Of a stretch of DNA of 64,000 nucleotides, positions 39,858 through 51,913 are shown piece after piece. The notes under the pieces are model-generated. The model ran no database searches. It was not told where the DNA came from and saw only the letters and a list, made by a program, of their open reading frames with translations. Within the stretch, counting starts at the first letter, position 1. Each line of letters starts with the position of its first letter. This DNA is from Diphasiastrum complanatum (Eukaryota > Streptophyta > Lycopodiopsida > Lycopodiales > Lycopodiaceae), in NCBI GenBank assembly GCA_029204225.1, contig CM055111.1, positions 4,340,933-4,404,932 of the forward strand, in the 5' to 3' direction. The translations under genes were made by a program, and so were the position numbers.

Positions 39858-39872
39858 CGGTATCAGAACTCA
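39858..39872 (+). other. Primer-binding site of copia-D (variant)
   Basis: CGGTATCAGAACTC directly after the LTR end, a diverged form of TGGTATCAGAGC. The same variant is found inverted in arm B near 49,675-49,688, so it belongs to the family rather than being a local mutation. Confidence 0.7.
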
Positions 39873-39921
39873 CAGGTTATCACTACTGATATCCCAGCAG
39901 TGATTCTCTAGACAACACAAT

Positions 39922-40600
39922 ATGGCTACAACAATCCAGACAAGAGTAACAGTCAGTCTTGATGTCGCAAATTACAGAATCTGGAAATGACAATATGTCT
40001 GTCTGTTGCAAAGATGCATCTATGGTCTAAAACAACCATCACAAGCTTGGTACAAGAAGCTCGATGGTCTTCTGAAGTCTCTAGACTTCAATCCTACACA
40101 ACCAGACTGCAATGTCTACATTAAAAGAGTAGGAAAGAATTTTGTGATACTGACAATCTTCATGGATGATTCTCTAATGATAAGAAATTTTTTTGATGCT
40201 GATAAAAGACACGAAGAGTCAGATTTTTGAAAGCTACGAAATTACAGTTCTTGGGAAAGCAACAAAATGCCTCGGGCTGGAGATCAAAAGAGATCAAACA
40301 AAGAGAAAAATGCACTTGAGTCAGTCAAAATATGCCAGAAAAGTGCTAAGGCAGTACCACATGATGGACTGCAAAGAGAAAGCCACACCAATGATAGCTG
40401 GAGCCAGGCTCACGAAGCAAGATTGTCCAAAAATGGAAGAGGAAGAACAGAAGATGGTAGATATACCCTACCAAAACTTAATCGGTAGTCTGATGTACCT
40501 CACAATTTGTAGCAGACCTGATCTGGCTTTATCTGTTTATGCCATAAGCCAATTCTCTTCTAATCCTGGCCTGGCACATTGGTAAATGGCCAAATGAATC
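39922..40600 (+). pseudogene. Copia-D gag start fused to RT (deletion derivative)
   Basis: Gag begins MATTIQTRVTVSLDVANYRI. After about 23 codons and a TGA it jumps into RT at RCIYGLKQPSQAWYKKLDG. The RT then continues with a degraded YVDD (IFMDDSLMI), LGKATKCLGLEIKRDQ and SRPDLALSVYAISQF. One frameshift lies near 40,195. Compared with arm B, gag, protease, integrase and the RT fingers are deleted. Confidence 0.85.
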
Positions 40601-41130
40601 CTACAGTATCTGAGGCATGGACATTAGAGCCACTGTCAAAAAACAGAAAAATATCGACTGCAAGTGGGTGTACAAGAAAAAGATGAAATCTGATGGCACC
40701 ATTGGCCACTACAAAGCAAGGCTTGTCACGAAGGGCTACACGCAGAGATATGGTGTTGATTATTTCGACACATATTCGGTCAAGATGACAAGCATAAGGC
40801 TACTCCTTGCATACGCCACACAACACAATCTGGAAATTCACCAGTTTGATGTGAAAACAGCCTTTCTCCACGGAGATCTAGAGGAGAAATTCTTCATGAA
40901 GCAGCCTGAAGGCTATGAAGACCTTGACAATTGACAATATGTCTGTCGGTTGCAGAGATGCATCTATGGTCTAAAATAGGCATCATGAGCCTGGTATAAA
41001 AAGCTTGATGGTCTTCTGAAGTCTCTAGACTTCGATCCTACTCAACCAGACTGAAATGTCTACATTAAAAGAGTAGGAAAGGATTTTGTGATACTGACCA
41101 TCTTCGTGGATGATTCCCTAATGATAGAAA
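40601..41130 (+). pseudogene. Second, overlapping copia-D RT segment
   Basis: Starts MDIRATVKKQKNIDCKWVY and covers the RT fingers and first palm: SDGTIGHYKARLVTKGY, FDVKTAFLHGDLEE, a repeated RCIYGLK block and VDDSLMI. It therefore contains the upstream half of RT and repeats part of the segment before it. The order RT 3' half then RT 5' half shows a rearrangement inside the element. Several stops. The copia homology ends near 41,125. Confidence 0.85.
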
Positions 41131-43599
41131 AATTTGTGCAAATGAAAGCTAAAACAAAAATATAGAAGGATACGGAATCAAATTAGAAATTAAAAATGAA
41201 ATCATCTATTACAAGTTAAAAGTTAGAAACTAGCAAAGAGAAAGGTACAAAAGCAATAAACTCTTCAAATGAAATGAGAATCATGCTGAACCATATGATT
41301 AATGGATCTTAAGCTCTAATACCACAAATTTCATGTGCCATACCTCTCAATCCAAGCCAAGCAAGCTATAAAATGAAGGAAACCACCATACTTATGTTGA
41401 CGAGAACCAAAGATGAACAATAACCATAAGCTACCACAAAGCTCATATCAAAATGAAGCTCAAAAAGAAAATGGATTCCATAATGGAAGATGGAGACTAC
41501 ATGGATTCATGTGATGGGGCACATGAGACCTAGTAAGATCAAGATCCCAAGGCTCACATTCACAGAGGAGAAAGATAAAATGGAGCTTCAAGTTCTCAAG
41601 CCAAAAGATTTATAAACAGTGCTCCGACTTAACTAAACATAGACAACGCCCTAAACTTAACTTAACATAGTTGTCTTGAAAGGTAGTTAGCCCTTGTTAA
41701 GTATATTGGGACCTTGTTGAACTATTATCCTTATTTAAGTACTTTGGAGGGCCTAAAAATGAAACCCCCTTATTCTTAAGGCTAATAGCTCCTTTTGGGC
41801 CTAACAACACTTGCATTAGATATTATAATGCATTTTTATACACTCATGTACTTAAAGTACATGACATAGATGACTTTTGCAACATAATTTGTTTTTTGCT
41901 ATATTTCTTTGTGTAATTGAGGGCTTCTAGGTTAACGTCACAATTGCCCCATCGTTTTTCCATTTCTTGCAAATCACAAAATAATATTGCAATTAATATT
42001 TACACAGGATTTTGACCACCCATGCAATACAAGTTTGGTTGATACGCATAGATATTGATCCTTGGCTGGTATCAAAACTGTGAAAATATTGTGTTACTAT
42101 GGAATCAGATGGATTTACTTTTAGATAATCTTCCAATATAAGTGATACATGCTCAACACTTTGATACACCAACCTCCCAAAAGCAAAAACATAATTGTGA
42201 TGTCCCTACATATATGGTGCAACTACGATAATATCCATACAAATCCACATGTTGTATTGCCCATGCAACATCATACATGATGCACATGCAAATATGGGTA
42301 AGCATAGACCCAACACTAGCTTAGTGGAAGATCCCATCCTTCCAAGAAGCAAGATACTTCATTTCATGGATTTTCATTAGAAAGGTTCAGAGACTTTTAA
42401 CATAAAGGATGGTGGATAGAGTGCAATGTTTGAAAAAGTTTTCATATTTAGAGAATGAAACCTAAAATTATCTCAAAATGGATTTAGATAAAAAAATTAT
42501 AGCTATTTTCTTATGTAAAAAATAACAATGCTTAGTTCAATATTTAAAAGATTAAGTTTTAGAATACAAGGGATTCTTGTTATGCTTTAAATGATTATTT
42601 AAGCTATAAAAATTCTCACATTGTGACAATAGATCCCTTGAGTGCCCAAATCTTGCACAATATTGGAAAAAGTTACGTCTACCCAATACAAGATTAATTT
42701 ATTAATCTATTCATAACTCATAAAACTTTTCTTGATAGTGGGTTGGCTGCCGTAGCAAGTAAAGTCGTGGGAACAACGAGGCTAGCTATAGATTGCAACC
42801 CACAATCAGATGGAATATACCTAGACGGGCAGTGGAGAGATCTATAACTTAGATCAAAGATGTTCGTAAGCCCTTTCTATGGCCTAGACCAACTACATGC
42901 TACCATGTCATACTTTTCTCTTTCCCCACTCGAGTATTTTTTTCATGGTTTATGCAAACTTGTCTTGTTGAACATCATGTCGTGCTACTATAAATGGTTG
43001 TGCTTTTCCACCACCATCATTATGTTATCAATTTAGCTAGTGGTTGTTATTAAACATATATACAATGTGGCAATGCCATTTACAGAGCTAAGCTCCTTAG
43101 ATGTCACTATCTAGTGGTCGGGATTCAAACTTGCACCTTTCATGTGGCAGTCAACAACTCTACCCATACACCCCACTACTATGAATGTTAGGTCCAATCC
43201 AAGTGTATAAGCATCAATTAAACCAAGGTAAATGTTGAGTCTTGCCTTAGAGATTGCTAACTTCAATGCAAAATCATGCATTGAAAACTTGTGCATCGCA
43301 AGACCATCATAATGTTCAAGAATAAAGACAAGTAACAATTTTTTATAAGAGCTTCTCTTCGATTCAGTGCTCAAGAAACCGCTTTTGAGTTATCCTTAGC
43401 TAACTTGCATTTTATAGAACTTCTCAGTTTTTTAAGACTTTTACTTATAAGGTGTATATGCTTTGTATAAAAAATCATTAGACATTTTATTATGCCTGTT
43501 TTTGAAAAAACTTGCCCGGTTCCATTCCTATAGTTTGCCCATTTTAGGAGCACTCCTTTGAAGCATATTTTAAAACGACAAAAGAAAAACTTTACAAAG
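41131..43599. other. Spacer between arms A and B, non-coding part
   Basis: No transposon domain and no long protein-like frame. Not repeated in the window as far as I can see. Confidence 0.5.
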
Positions 43600-45110
43600 A
43601 GTGACATTGTGCTTACATTTGGCGTTGCTACGCTGCAAGGAACATCACCTGATATCACAGAAATCGAATGGCAAGCCAGAAATGTGGTTTTGCGAACATT
43701 GTGTCCGCCATCAACTGAGTCTTGGTGGCCATGAAAAGCTTGTGATTCCGGATTTGAGTGCTTTCAAACTGAAAACAGGGACATTGGATAACTTTCAGAA
43801 TTGAATTGCAAGCATATTAAAATGTGTTGACAAGTGAAAACAGAAATGAGCATATACTTTAAAGAGTTTGAACGAGCATCATGGCAACCTTCGCCTGGTA
43901 TTAAATTTTTTGAAAGGATCACGTTTGATACAGTAAAAATAGAAAAACAAGTACGTGCTAGCCCAAAAATAGGTTTGTCTAACAGAAAAACTAGTCCTAA
44001 TCCAAAAATAGCTTTGTAAATTTGGACTAATCAGAGGACTACTTTAGACATAAGGAATCAAACAGCTCATTTATAATTAGCAAAATGGCTTTGACTGTAA
44101 GTTCAATTCTGTCTTGCGAATTTGCGAAACACATAACGACTGAGAAGCGAAGTTTTTAGAACGGGGATAAACTACGATCAAGTTCCGAAACGGGTGGAAA
44201 TATTTATCCAATTAGGACATTGTTAGCAGAATGTTCAAATATCCAGATGTTTTCCATGAACCTATCATAATAAACGGATTACAAAGGAATTAAGTTTAAT
44301 TTTATGTTTATAATCTAGTCTATAATGTGATCACTCAAATTAAGTGGACTCAAGAAGATTCAACATCAGCTGTTTGCAATCGGATTCTAAGTAAGAGATA
44401 TATTGGAAAAAACTTGCTCACGGAATCATGCCCTGCCATCTTTGTGAAGAGTTCATCTTTATTTTTTAAGATGCAGTTTGCCATCTTGTCCTATCTATCA
44501 CGGACGTTAAAGAATGTGCAGAATAAAATTGCAAGCAGGTAAAATTGTGTTGACAAGTGTAGAAAGAAATGAACATATACTTTAAGTAGTTTGCGCGAAC
44601 ATTATTAAAACCTTCCACCACTTTCAATACAGGAAAATAGAAAAGCAAATGCTGATCCGAAAATGGCTTCGTCTATTTTGACTAATCAAAGGACCACGAT
44701 AGACGTAAGAAAACAACTAGGACATTCAGGATTCGTGGATGATTACGATTATATTATGTAAGTTCAATTCTGTCCTGTGAAGCACACAACGAATGAGACG
44801 GGTAGTTGTCAGAACCAGGACATCCACGATCGAGCCCCGAAACAAATCGAACTATTTACGAAATTGAGACAATACTAGCAAAATTTTCAAATATTGAGAG
44901 GATGTTCGTATCATACTGATTTTAAAAGATTTAAGCTTAATTTTGTGTTGTTGCTTGATACATGTAATCTATGATGTGTTACCTCAAATTTACTGGATTC
45001 AAGAAATCAGCCGTTCTCAATCAATCAAAAGTAAGAACTTGCTCGCGGAATCATGCCCTACCACTTCTGTCAAGAGTTCGGGTTTGCACTCAACTTGCAG
45101 CTTTTCCTTG
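43600..45110. repeat. Diverged tandem duplication of an unknown 0.6-0.7-kb unit
   Basis: Unit 1 about 43,800-44,525, unit 2 about 44,525-45,110. Shared landmarks are GTGTTGACAAGTG, CATATACTTTAA, GTAAGTTCAATTCTGTC and CGGAATCATGCCCT, in the same order. Similarity is interrupted by indels. A short plus-strand frame before unit 1 (43,601-43,804) has cysteine/histidine pairs (WFCEHCVRH) but no recognised family. This could be duplicated exon/intron sequence of a host gene. Confidence 0.65.
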
Positions 45111-45339
45111 AAATATCTGTAGATCACAAACTCGAATTGCCACAACCAGTAGTCCGGTGTAAACCGATTAGCATGTTGATCTGTCAGCTTCATTGCTTAT
45201 ACATGTACAAGCACGAGAAAGATTAACTAAGGAACGGTGAGTAGCCCGATGATGAGATATCGCAGCAGATATTCTATCTGCAAGACATGTACAAATCAAG
45301 AGAAAATTTAGAACGACTCGGAGAATTGTTCTCGATTAC

Positions 45340-46103
45340 ACGGCAGATGACTTGATCTTCTGAAGTTCCTGGAGTACCTTAAGCCATTGACCAAGGCGCC
45401 CTATTAGGTTGGCTGCCTATAGATAGGCGCCGCGTTGTATTTCGAAATCCATGTACACGTTCTAATGCTCGGGTTACTAGCTCCATAGATGCGGCTGCAA
45501 GTCTGATAAGATCGAGCAAAAGGCCCCAATTTGCCATATCTCTCACACAAACAATTTCCAAAATCCGTCGGCGACCACTAAAAATCCTGATATAATCCTC
45601 AGAAGGCCTATTACAAGATCAGGAATTTGCTACAGCCTATCAATCTAATCTTAAAGCAAACGGACACCCGCATCACCCCTGTTATCTAGTTAGCTAAGAT
45701 TATTACAATATGTCATGGAAGACACATATAGGCAATAAAGTTCGTGACCTTCATTCCTGTAGATGCTTCCACTTTAATTTCTTCTTAAACTTGACACACA
45801 CAAACCTCAGAAATGCGATTAGGAATCGGAATAGTCTTACTTCCAGAGGATGCCAGTTTCTTTGCAAAATAAACACTCAAAACATTCATAAAAAGGATCG
45901 CTGAGACACAAAACAATGGAGCACTACTTTCACCTTCTTGATCGATAGCATCAAGAATTATTTACTGTTAGCTGGTAATTTCAGAAATCTCACCAGGCAG
46001 CGGTAGATTTTCAGACCTGCACCTATACCTTTGAAAGCTCATCAGCGCTGAAGCTCTCTCAAACCAATTGGGCAATCAAGATCGAATAGCTCCCATCCAT
46101 CGC

Positions 46104-46162
<59 letters not shown>

Positions 46163-46263
46163 CGAGCTGGAGGGTGAAAGAGAAATACTGTGCTGCTCCT
46201 AACCTTGGAACGGGCAGGGAGGGGCAAGCCCATGGTGTCCCATTCGGTGCCTGGCCTTATATA
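45340..46263 (-). other. Possible host-gene remnant with TATA promoter
   Basis: On the minus strand, TATATAA at 46,257-46,263 is followed about 100 bp later by a CT-rich leader (the GA run at 46,109-46,162 seen in reverse). Exon-like frames come next. At 45,379-45,561 a stretch includes VCVRDMANWGLLLDLIRLAA. In another frame nearer 45,350 is RLGQWLKVLQELQKIKSSAV then a stop. Neither belongs to a transposon family I know, and I cannot join them with convincing splice sites. Treat as a candidate only. Confidence 0.25.
46109..46162. repeat. (GA)n microsatellite, about 54 bp
   Basis: GA run with one C interruption near 46,154. On the minus strand it is a CT-rich tract downstream of a TATATAA box, a common 5'-UTR arrangement in plants. 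Confidence 0.9.
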
Positions 46264-46942
46264 GGGCAATGAGCAACGAACATGGCAAGAATGGATGGAT
46301 GGAATCTATACACAAGATTTTTGCATAATGACATTAGCAAGCACATCTTTGTCCATGAAGGCTTCATGGAGCCAACAAAAATTGGAAAACCACCATTGCC
46401 TTCATCCCCGAATAGGATAAACATGTATTGTAGCTAGTACACAAAAATTGGAAAAACAAGATTGCTTTCATCCTCGAATAGGATACACATGTATCGTGTA
46501 GCTATGACACAAAAATTGAAAAAACATGATCGCTTTCATCCTCGAATAGGATGAACATGTATTGTGTAGCTAGTACAAGTAAATGTTTCCGTTTGAACAA
46601 TTTTATGTGTTGCAACAACTAGCATACTTTTGTATAGATTGAATGAGGTTGGCATAGTTTTTACTTCATTGAATGACCAATTGTACAATGTCAAAAACTA
46701 GGGCCTGGCGAATGAAACCTAAAATTGTTCTAGAAAACGATTCAACAAGACATCTCATAGAGGTAGAAAAGATTTACACCATCATAGCAAAAAATGAGAA
46801 TGTATTATCCTTTGACTAGATCATTGATGGCACAAGTCCTATTTCAAGTGACACTTGTGAAAAATGTCAACTAGAGTTAATCTAATTTGGCAATTTTGAG
46901 ACCAAAGTGAAATTTCAACTTAAAGATAGATTTTTTTTATGT

Positions 46943-48140
46943 CAATAAGGCCTACCGATTAAGTTATAGCAGGGTATACCTGCCATCTTCTGTTCTTCCT
47001 CTTCCGTTTTTGGGCAATCCTGTTTTGTGAGCTTGGCTCCAACTATCATTGGTGTGGCCTTTTCTTTACAGTCCATCATGTGGTACTGCTTCAGCACCTT
47101 TCTGGCATATTCTGACTGACTCAAGTGCATTTCGCCCTTTGTTTGATATCTTCTGATCTCCAGCCCGAGGCACTTTGTTGCTTCTCCAAGGTTTGTGATT
47201 TTGTAGCTTTCAGAAATCTGACTCTTCATGTCTTTGATCAACATCAAGGAATTTCCTATCATTAGGGAATCATCCACAAAGATAGTCAATATCACAAAAT
47301 CCTTTCCTACTCTTTTAATGTAGACATTCCAGTCTGGTTGAGTAGGATCGAAGTCTTGAGACTTCAGAAGACCATCAAGCTTTTTATTCCAGGCTCGTGA
47401 TGTCTGTTTTAGACCATAGATGCATCTCTGCAACCGACAGACATATTGTCGATTGTCGGGGTCTTCATAGCCTTCAGACTGCTTCATGAAGATTTTCTCC
47501 TCTAGATCTCCGTGGAGAAAGGTTGTTTTCACATCAATCTGGTGAATTTTCAGATTATGCTGTGTGGCGTATGCAAGGAGTAGCCTTATGCTTGTCATCT
47601 TGACCGAATATGTGTCGAAATAATCAACACCATATCTCTGCATGTAGCCCTTCGCGACAAGCCTAGTGCCATAAGATTTCATCTTTTTATTGTACACCCA
47701 CTTGCAGTCGATATTTTTCTGTTTTCTGGCAGTGGCTCTAATGTCCATGCGTCGCCTCATCGACTCGATCTCCTCTAACATTGTCTGCTTTCATAATTCT
47801 CCCTCTGGACTCTGGGTAGCTTTTTGATATGTTGTGCAATACTCGAACTGCGTGTCTTCGCTCCATTTAAGATTGTCAGAGTAGCAGTCTGGAGGTATTC
47901 TTTGTCTTGTTGACCTTCTAGGCTCGTTTCGTTGCTGTTCGAACATTTCTTGTTCGTGGGATTGATCCTCTGCTTCCTTCTGCTCTGGAGTCTACAGCTC
48001 TGCATTCTGATTTGATGGTTGTCCTCGATCTCCCTCTTGAATGGGCAGTAGTGTGGAAATCTCATGGCCTCTTTCGTCTTTCAGTCCAGAGAATGTGGAC
48101 TCATTGAACTTCACATCTCTACTCTAAACAACCTTCTTCG
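46943..48140 (-). pseudogene. Copia-D RT with integrase-RT linker (arm B)
   Basis: RT over about 279 codons (46,942-47,781): KQKNIDCKWVYNKKMKS, a deletion in the KARL region (SYGTRLVAKGY), IDVKTTFLHGDLEEKI, RCIYGLKQTSRAW and catalytic FVDDSLMI, then CLGLEIRRYQ. The coding homology stops at about 46,943 without RNase H or 3' LTR. The linker with scattered stops occupies about 47,775-48,140. Confidence 0.87.
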
Positions 48141-49400
48141 TGGTTGGATCGTAGAGCCTGTACAACTGTGTTCCGTTTCAGTAGCCGACTATGATTGTTT
48201 GCTCTGATTTGTCATCGAGCTTGTTTCTTTTTTCTTTTGGAATGTGCTTGTATGCTGCACATCCAAACACTCGTACGTATGATAGATCAGGCTTTTTGCC
48301 TGTCCACATTTCGTATGGTGTTTTGTTTTCCAGCGCTCTCGTTGTAAATCTGTCCTGCAGGTGTACAACTGCAGCTATTGCCTCAGTCCAAAATTGACCT
48401 GGCAATTGAGCCTGTGCCATCATGCATCTGACTCCTTCGACTAGCATTCTATTTCTTCTTTCTGCAACACCATTGTATTCTGGTGTGTATGCAAGAGTGA
48501 ACTGGTGTTTGATCCTCTATTCTTTGTAGAATTTTGAGAATTCTTAACTTTTATATTCACCTCTGTTGTCAGATCTAAGGATCTGTATCTTTTTCGAGGT
48601 GTGTCGCTCTACAAATGCCACAAACTTCTTGAAGGAATCAAACACTTCGGATTTCTTCTTTAAGTTGTAGATCGTGGTCATCCGGTTGTAATCATCTATG
48701 AACGTCAGAAAGTATCTCGAATCTGAGAGCGAATCCGTCTTCATCAGTCCACAGACATCAGAGTGGACGAGCTCAAGAACTTCCTTGGCTCTTCTTCCCT
48801 CATGTGTGAATGGATTCCGATGTTGCTTGCCTTTCTGACAAGCTTCGCAAAACTCAGTTTTGGGCCTTGAAATATTGAGACCTGTGACTATGTCTTCTCT
48901 GCTCATGTCATACAGGCTCCACATGTTCAGATGATACATTCTCCTATGCCAGAGTTGATCTTCATTTTCTGATGCATTTAATATGCTATCAGAGTTGCTG
49001 ATTATTTTGGCCTAGTAGAGGTTTCCTTCTCTGCATCCGACCGTCAGCAACTTGTTTGTCATCTTCTCGATCATGCGGCAAGTGTTGCTGTCGAACAAAA
49101 CTCGAATGCCAAGATCTGCCATCTTGGAGACAAATAGCAGATCTTTTCTGAGTGAGGTCACATAGAGTGCTCTTGGCAGCTCTGCTTGGCCTGACTGTGT
49201 TCGTAGTTGTAGAGTGTCGATGCCTTTGACATCGTGTCTGTTCCCATCACCTAGAATCACTGCTCTGTTGTTTTCGAGCTCTCTGAAGTCGATGAAGATC
49301 TTCTTGTTGCAGGTTATGTGAGATGTTGCTCCTGAATCAATGACTACATCGTAGGCGTGTTCAGTGTAGTTCGTTGAAGCTTCATCGAGCTACTTTCGCA
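48141..49400 (-). pseudogene. Copia-D protease and integrase (arm B)
   Basis: Protease motif DSGATSH lies near 49,340, followed by ALYVTSLRKDLLFVSKMADLG. The zinc/pre-integrase region has FCEACQKGKQHRN with a degraded first half. The core shows Asp in LELVHSDVCG, FIDDYNRMTTIY and the second Asp in ILRSDNRGEY; the catalytic Glu region near 48,460 is broken. The C-terminal domain has PYEMWTGKKPDLSYVRVFGC. A few stops and frameshifts make it non-functional. Confidence 0.88.
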
Positions 49401-49429
49401 GTCTTCAATTTGCATGAGTAGATCTTCAT

Positions 49430-49624
49430 TCATGGACGAAACGACTCATCTTTTCTGATCCATTCAGCTCTCCTCAGGTCTCCCTCTGGAGGCTGCACCT
49501 CTAAGAGTTCGGTCACCAACCAGATGCCTTCGCCCTTCAGAAGTGTTTTGATTTTGAATTTCCAGATTCTGTAATTTGCGCCATCAAGACTGATTGCTAC
49601 TCTTGTCTGGATTGTTCTAGCCAT
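49430..49624 (-). pseudogene. Copia-D gag N-terminus (arm B)
   Basis: Starts MARTIQTRVAISLDGANYRI, 64 codons with IWKFKIKTLLKGEGIW. The rest of gag, including the zinc knuckle, is deleted; the sequence passes to the protease region within about 60 bp. Confidence 0.85.
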
Positions 49625-49688
49625 ATTGTGTTGTCTAGAGAATCACTACTGGGATATCAGTAGTGATGACTTGTGAGTTCTGATACCG

Positions 49689-50156
49689 TGTCGTGGAAGT
49701 GGAAAACACTGTTCGGTGTCACGAAAGTGAAACTGATTCTTTCGTTTTCATTTTCGTATTCACGAACAATTTTGTGTCTTTGAATTTTCTTTTGTGCGAA
49801 AGCTTTTCCAGGAACCACAAGTCTACTTAACGCTAATCAACTAATCAGTTAGTCTCCATCATTACCACTCGTTTCACCTGGGCGTGAAGTCTATGACTCC
49901 AAGCCCGTTGAGCTGCCAACTGGGAGTGCGAAAGATTCCCCTTCGTTTGCATTTGCTCCTTTTGTTTCTTTCGTAATCTTTCGTTTTGTGTCCCTTTGTG
50001 ATTTGCGGTCCTGGAGGTATGTTTACAATTCATGAATGATTCGTGAATCATTCGTGCTTCGAGTCAAGGCAAGTTGACTGTCGCGAATTGTTCTCGTTTG
50101 ACCTTCGCTTCGTGTTTGTGTTGCGACAAAGTTGCAGGAGTTCACCATTTCTAACA
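49689..50156 (-). repeat. Copia-D 5' LTR (arm B), shortened
   Basis: Minus-strand LTR, from the PBS side at 49,689 to the outer edge TGTTAGAAATGG at 50,156. It sits at the same position of copia-C RT as the arm A copy, which shows that the insertion predates the duplication. Confidence 0.82.
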
Positions 50157-51250
50157 CAATATCAAAGGTAAACACAATCATGTGTGTAAACTCCATAAAG
50201 CACTTTATGGCTTGAAGCAATCTGCTCGAGCATGGTTTCAAATGATCAATACTTTTCTTATCGATCATGGCAATAAGCCAAGGACTTCAGATTCAAATGT
50301 ATACTTCAAGTTAGTGCAACATTCTTTTATTACCATCACTTTGTATGTGGACGACACATTGCTTTTCAACAACAGTATCGATCTGTTAAAAAAAGCTAAG
50401 ACTGTAATGCTATCTTCCAAATTTGACATGACCGATCTGGGCAAAGCTCGTTATTGTCTAGGTATTCAAATCCAAAGAGACAGAAAGCAGAAGTTGATCT
50501 ACATTACTCAACAAAGATACATTCACAATGTCTTAATCATATATAATCTGATAAATTGCAGATTAGCTCTCTCACCAATGGAGCCAAGACACAAGATGTC
50601 GAAGGACCAATGTCCCCGAACGATAAAAGAGAAGGAGCAGATGCGTGAGTATTCTTATCATTCGATAATAGGATCTCTTATGTACGCGATGATCTGTACC
50701 AAACCAGACATAGCTTTTGTAGTCAGTTCCTTAAGTCATTATATGAACACTCCTGCTATTACACTTTGGAAGGCTCTTATCAAAGTTTTGAGATGTTTTC
50801 GAGCTACTATGTACTTTTGCATTTGTTATGGAACAGTCGAAAACGACAAACTCAATATTCTCAGTGGTTATTCAGATGCAAGTTGGGCAGGAGATGTAGA
50901 CACTCGTAAATCCACTTCCAGATTTACATTCTTCCTCAACAATGGTCCCATTTCATGGAATAGTCGTAAGAAAACTTCGATTGCTCTATCTTCTACTGAA
51001 TTAGAGTATATCATAGCCTCTCAAGCTACAAAGGAAGCAGTATGGTTGAAAAACTTACTTTCAGTAAGCACATTGAAATCAAGTATCACTATGTCAAAAG
51101 CAAAGTTCTCAACAAAGAGGTTGACTTGTAGTATTGTCGAACACAAGAAATGACAACAAATATTTTTACTAAAGCATTAAGCTTGGATGCACACACAAAA
51201 TTTTGTGCAGAACTAAGTTTGAAGGTCAAAGCATTCATGGATTCAGATTA
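50157..51250 (+). pseudogene. Copia-C RT and RNase H (arm B)
   Basis: A 323-codon frame (50,182-51,153): CKLHKALYGLKQSARAWF, catalytic LYVDDTLLF, DLGKARYCLGIQI, RNase H GYSDASWAGDVDTRKSTSR, ISWNSRKKTSIALSSTELEY. A frameshift near 51,145 puts the last block (NIFTKALSLDAHTKFC to MDSD) in another frame, ending at 51,250. The N-terminal RT and everything before is cut by copia-D. This copy is unbroken at the position where arm A was split. Confidence 0.9.
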
Positions 51251-51258
51251 AGGAAGAG

Positions 51259-51913
51259 TGTTAGATTATTCTCCTAATTCTCCTACAGACCAAATAATCG
51301 ATTTTTAATCTTTATCCACTTATTATCCAGTTATGTAGTTCTCTTCGTGTTTCTACATAGTCTGCAAAAATACTTGGGAATCGCTAACAGGTGGCTCCGA
51401 CATATCGGACATCATCCGACATATTGTCGTCCCCGACGAAAGTCGAAGACTTCGGCCACTTCAACCATGTCAATGAAAGACAATTATTTTTCCACTTGAA
51501 TTAAAGCTACAGACTTGTCCTAACCATTTAACAAGTAAATTTTCGGGAAGACCTACCTTGATTGATGCCAGCTCATTATGGTCAACTGGCTATTGTGATC
51601 TACGACCGAATAGTTGTCCTACTGGATGTCGTCAATTGCTTAATATCAATAACCGATCATCAAATATTTTATTAGTTTATTATTATGCTTTGTTCTAGCT
51701 TCATTCCTATCTTAGCTTAGAGCTTAGTACTGCTACTCATGCTTACTACTTATCAACGGAAGCGCAATCAGACAAAGTTTTAGTTATTCAGAGATAGCTT
51801 AGAGTACGTTGTTTCTATTCGTAATTGTCTTGTGCACATCATCGTATGATTTTGTACATAAAGAAGAATCAATCTATCCTTTTATTATGTTTTGTATTAT
51901 GTTAGAATGTATC
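51259..51913 (+). repeat. Copia-C LTR, 5' part (arm B)
   Basis: Starts TGTTAGATTATTC after the purine tract AGGAAGAG and is interrupted at GTATC (51,909-51,913). It continues at 53,039-53,305. Full LTR about 917 bp without the insertion. Confidence 0.88.
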
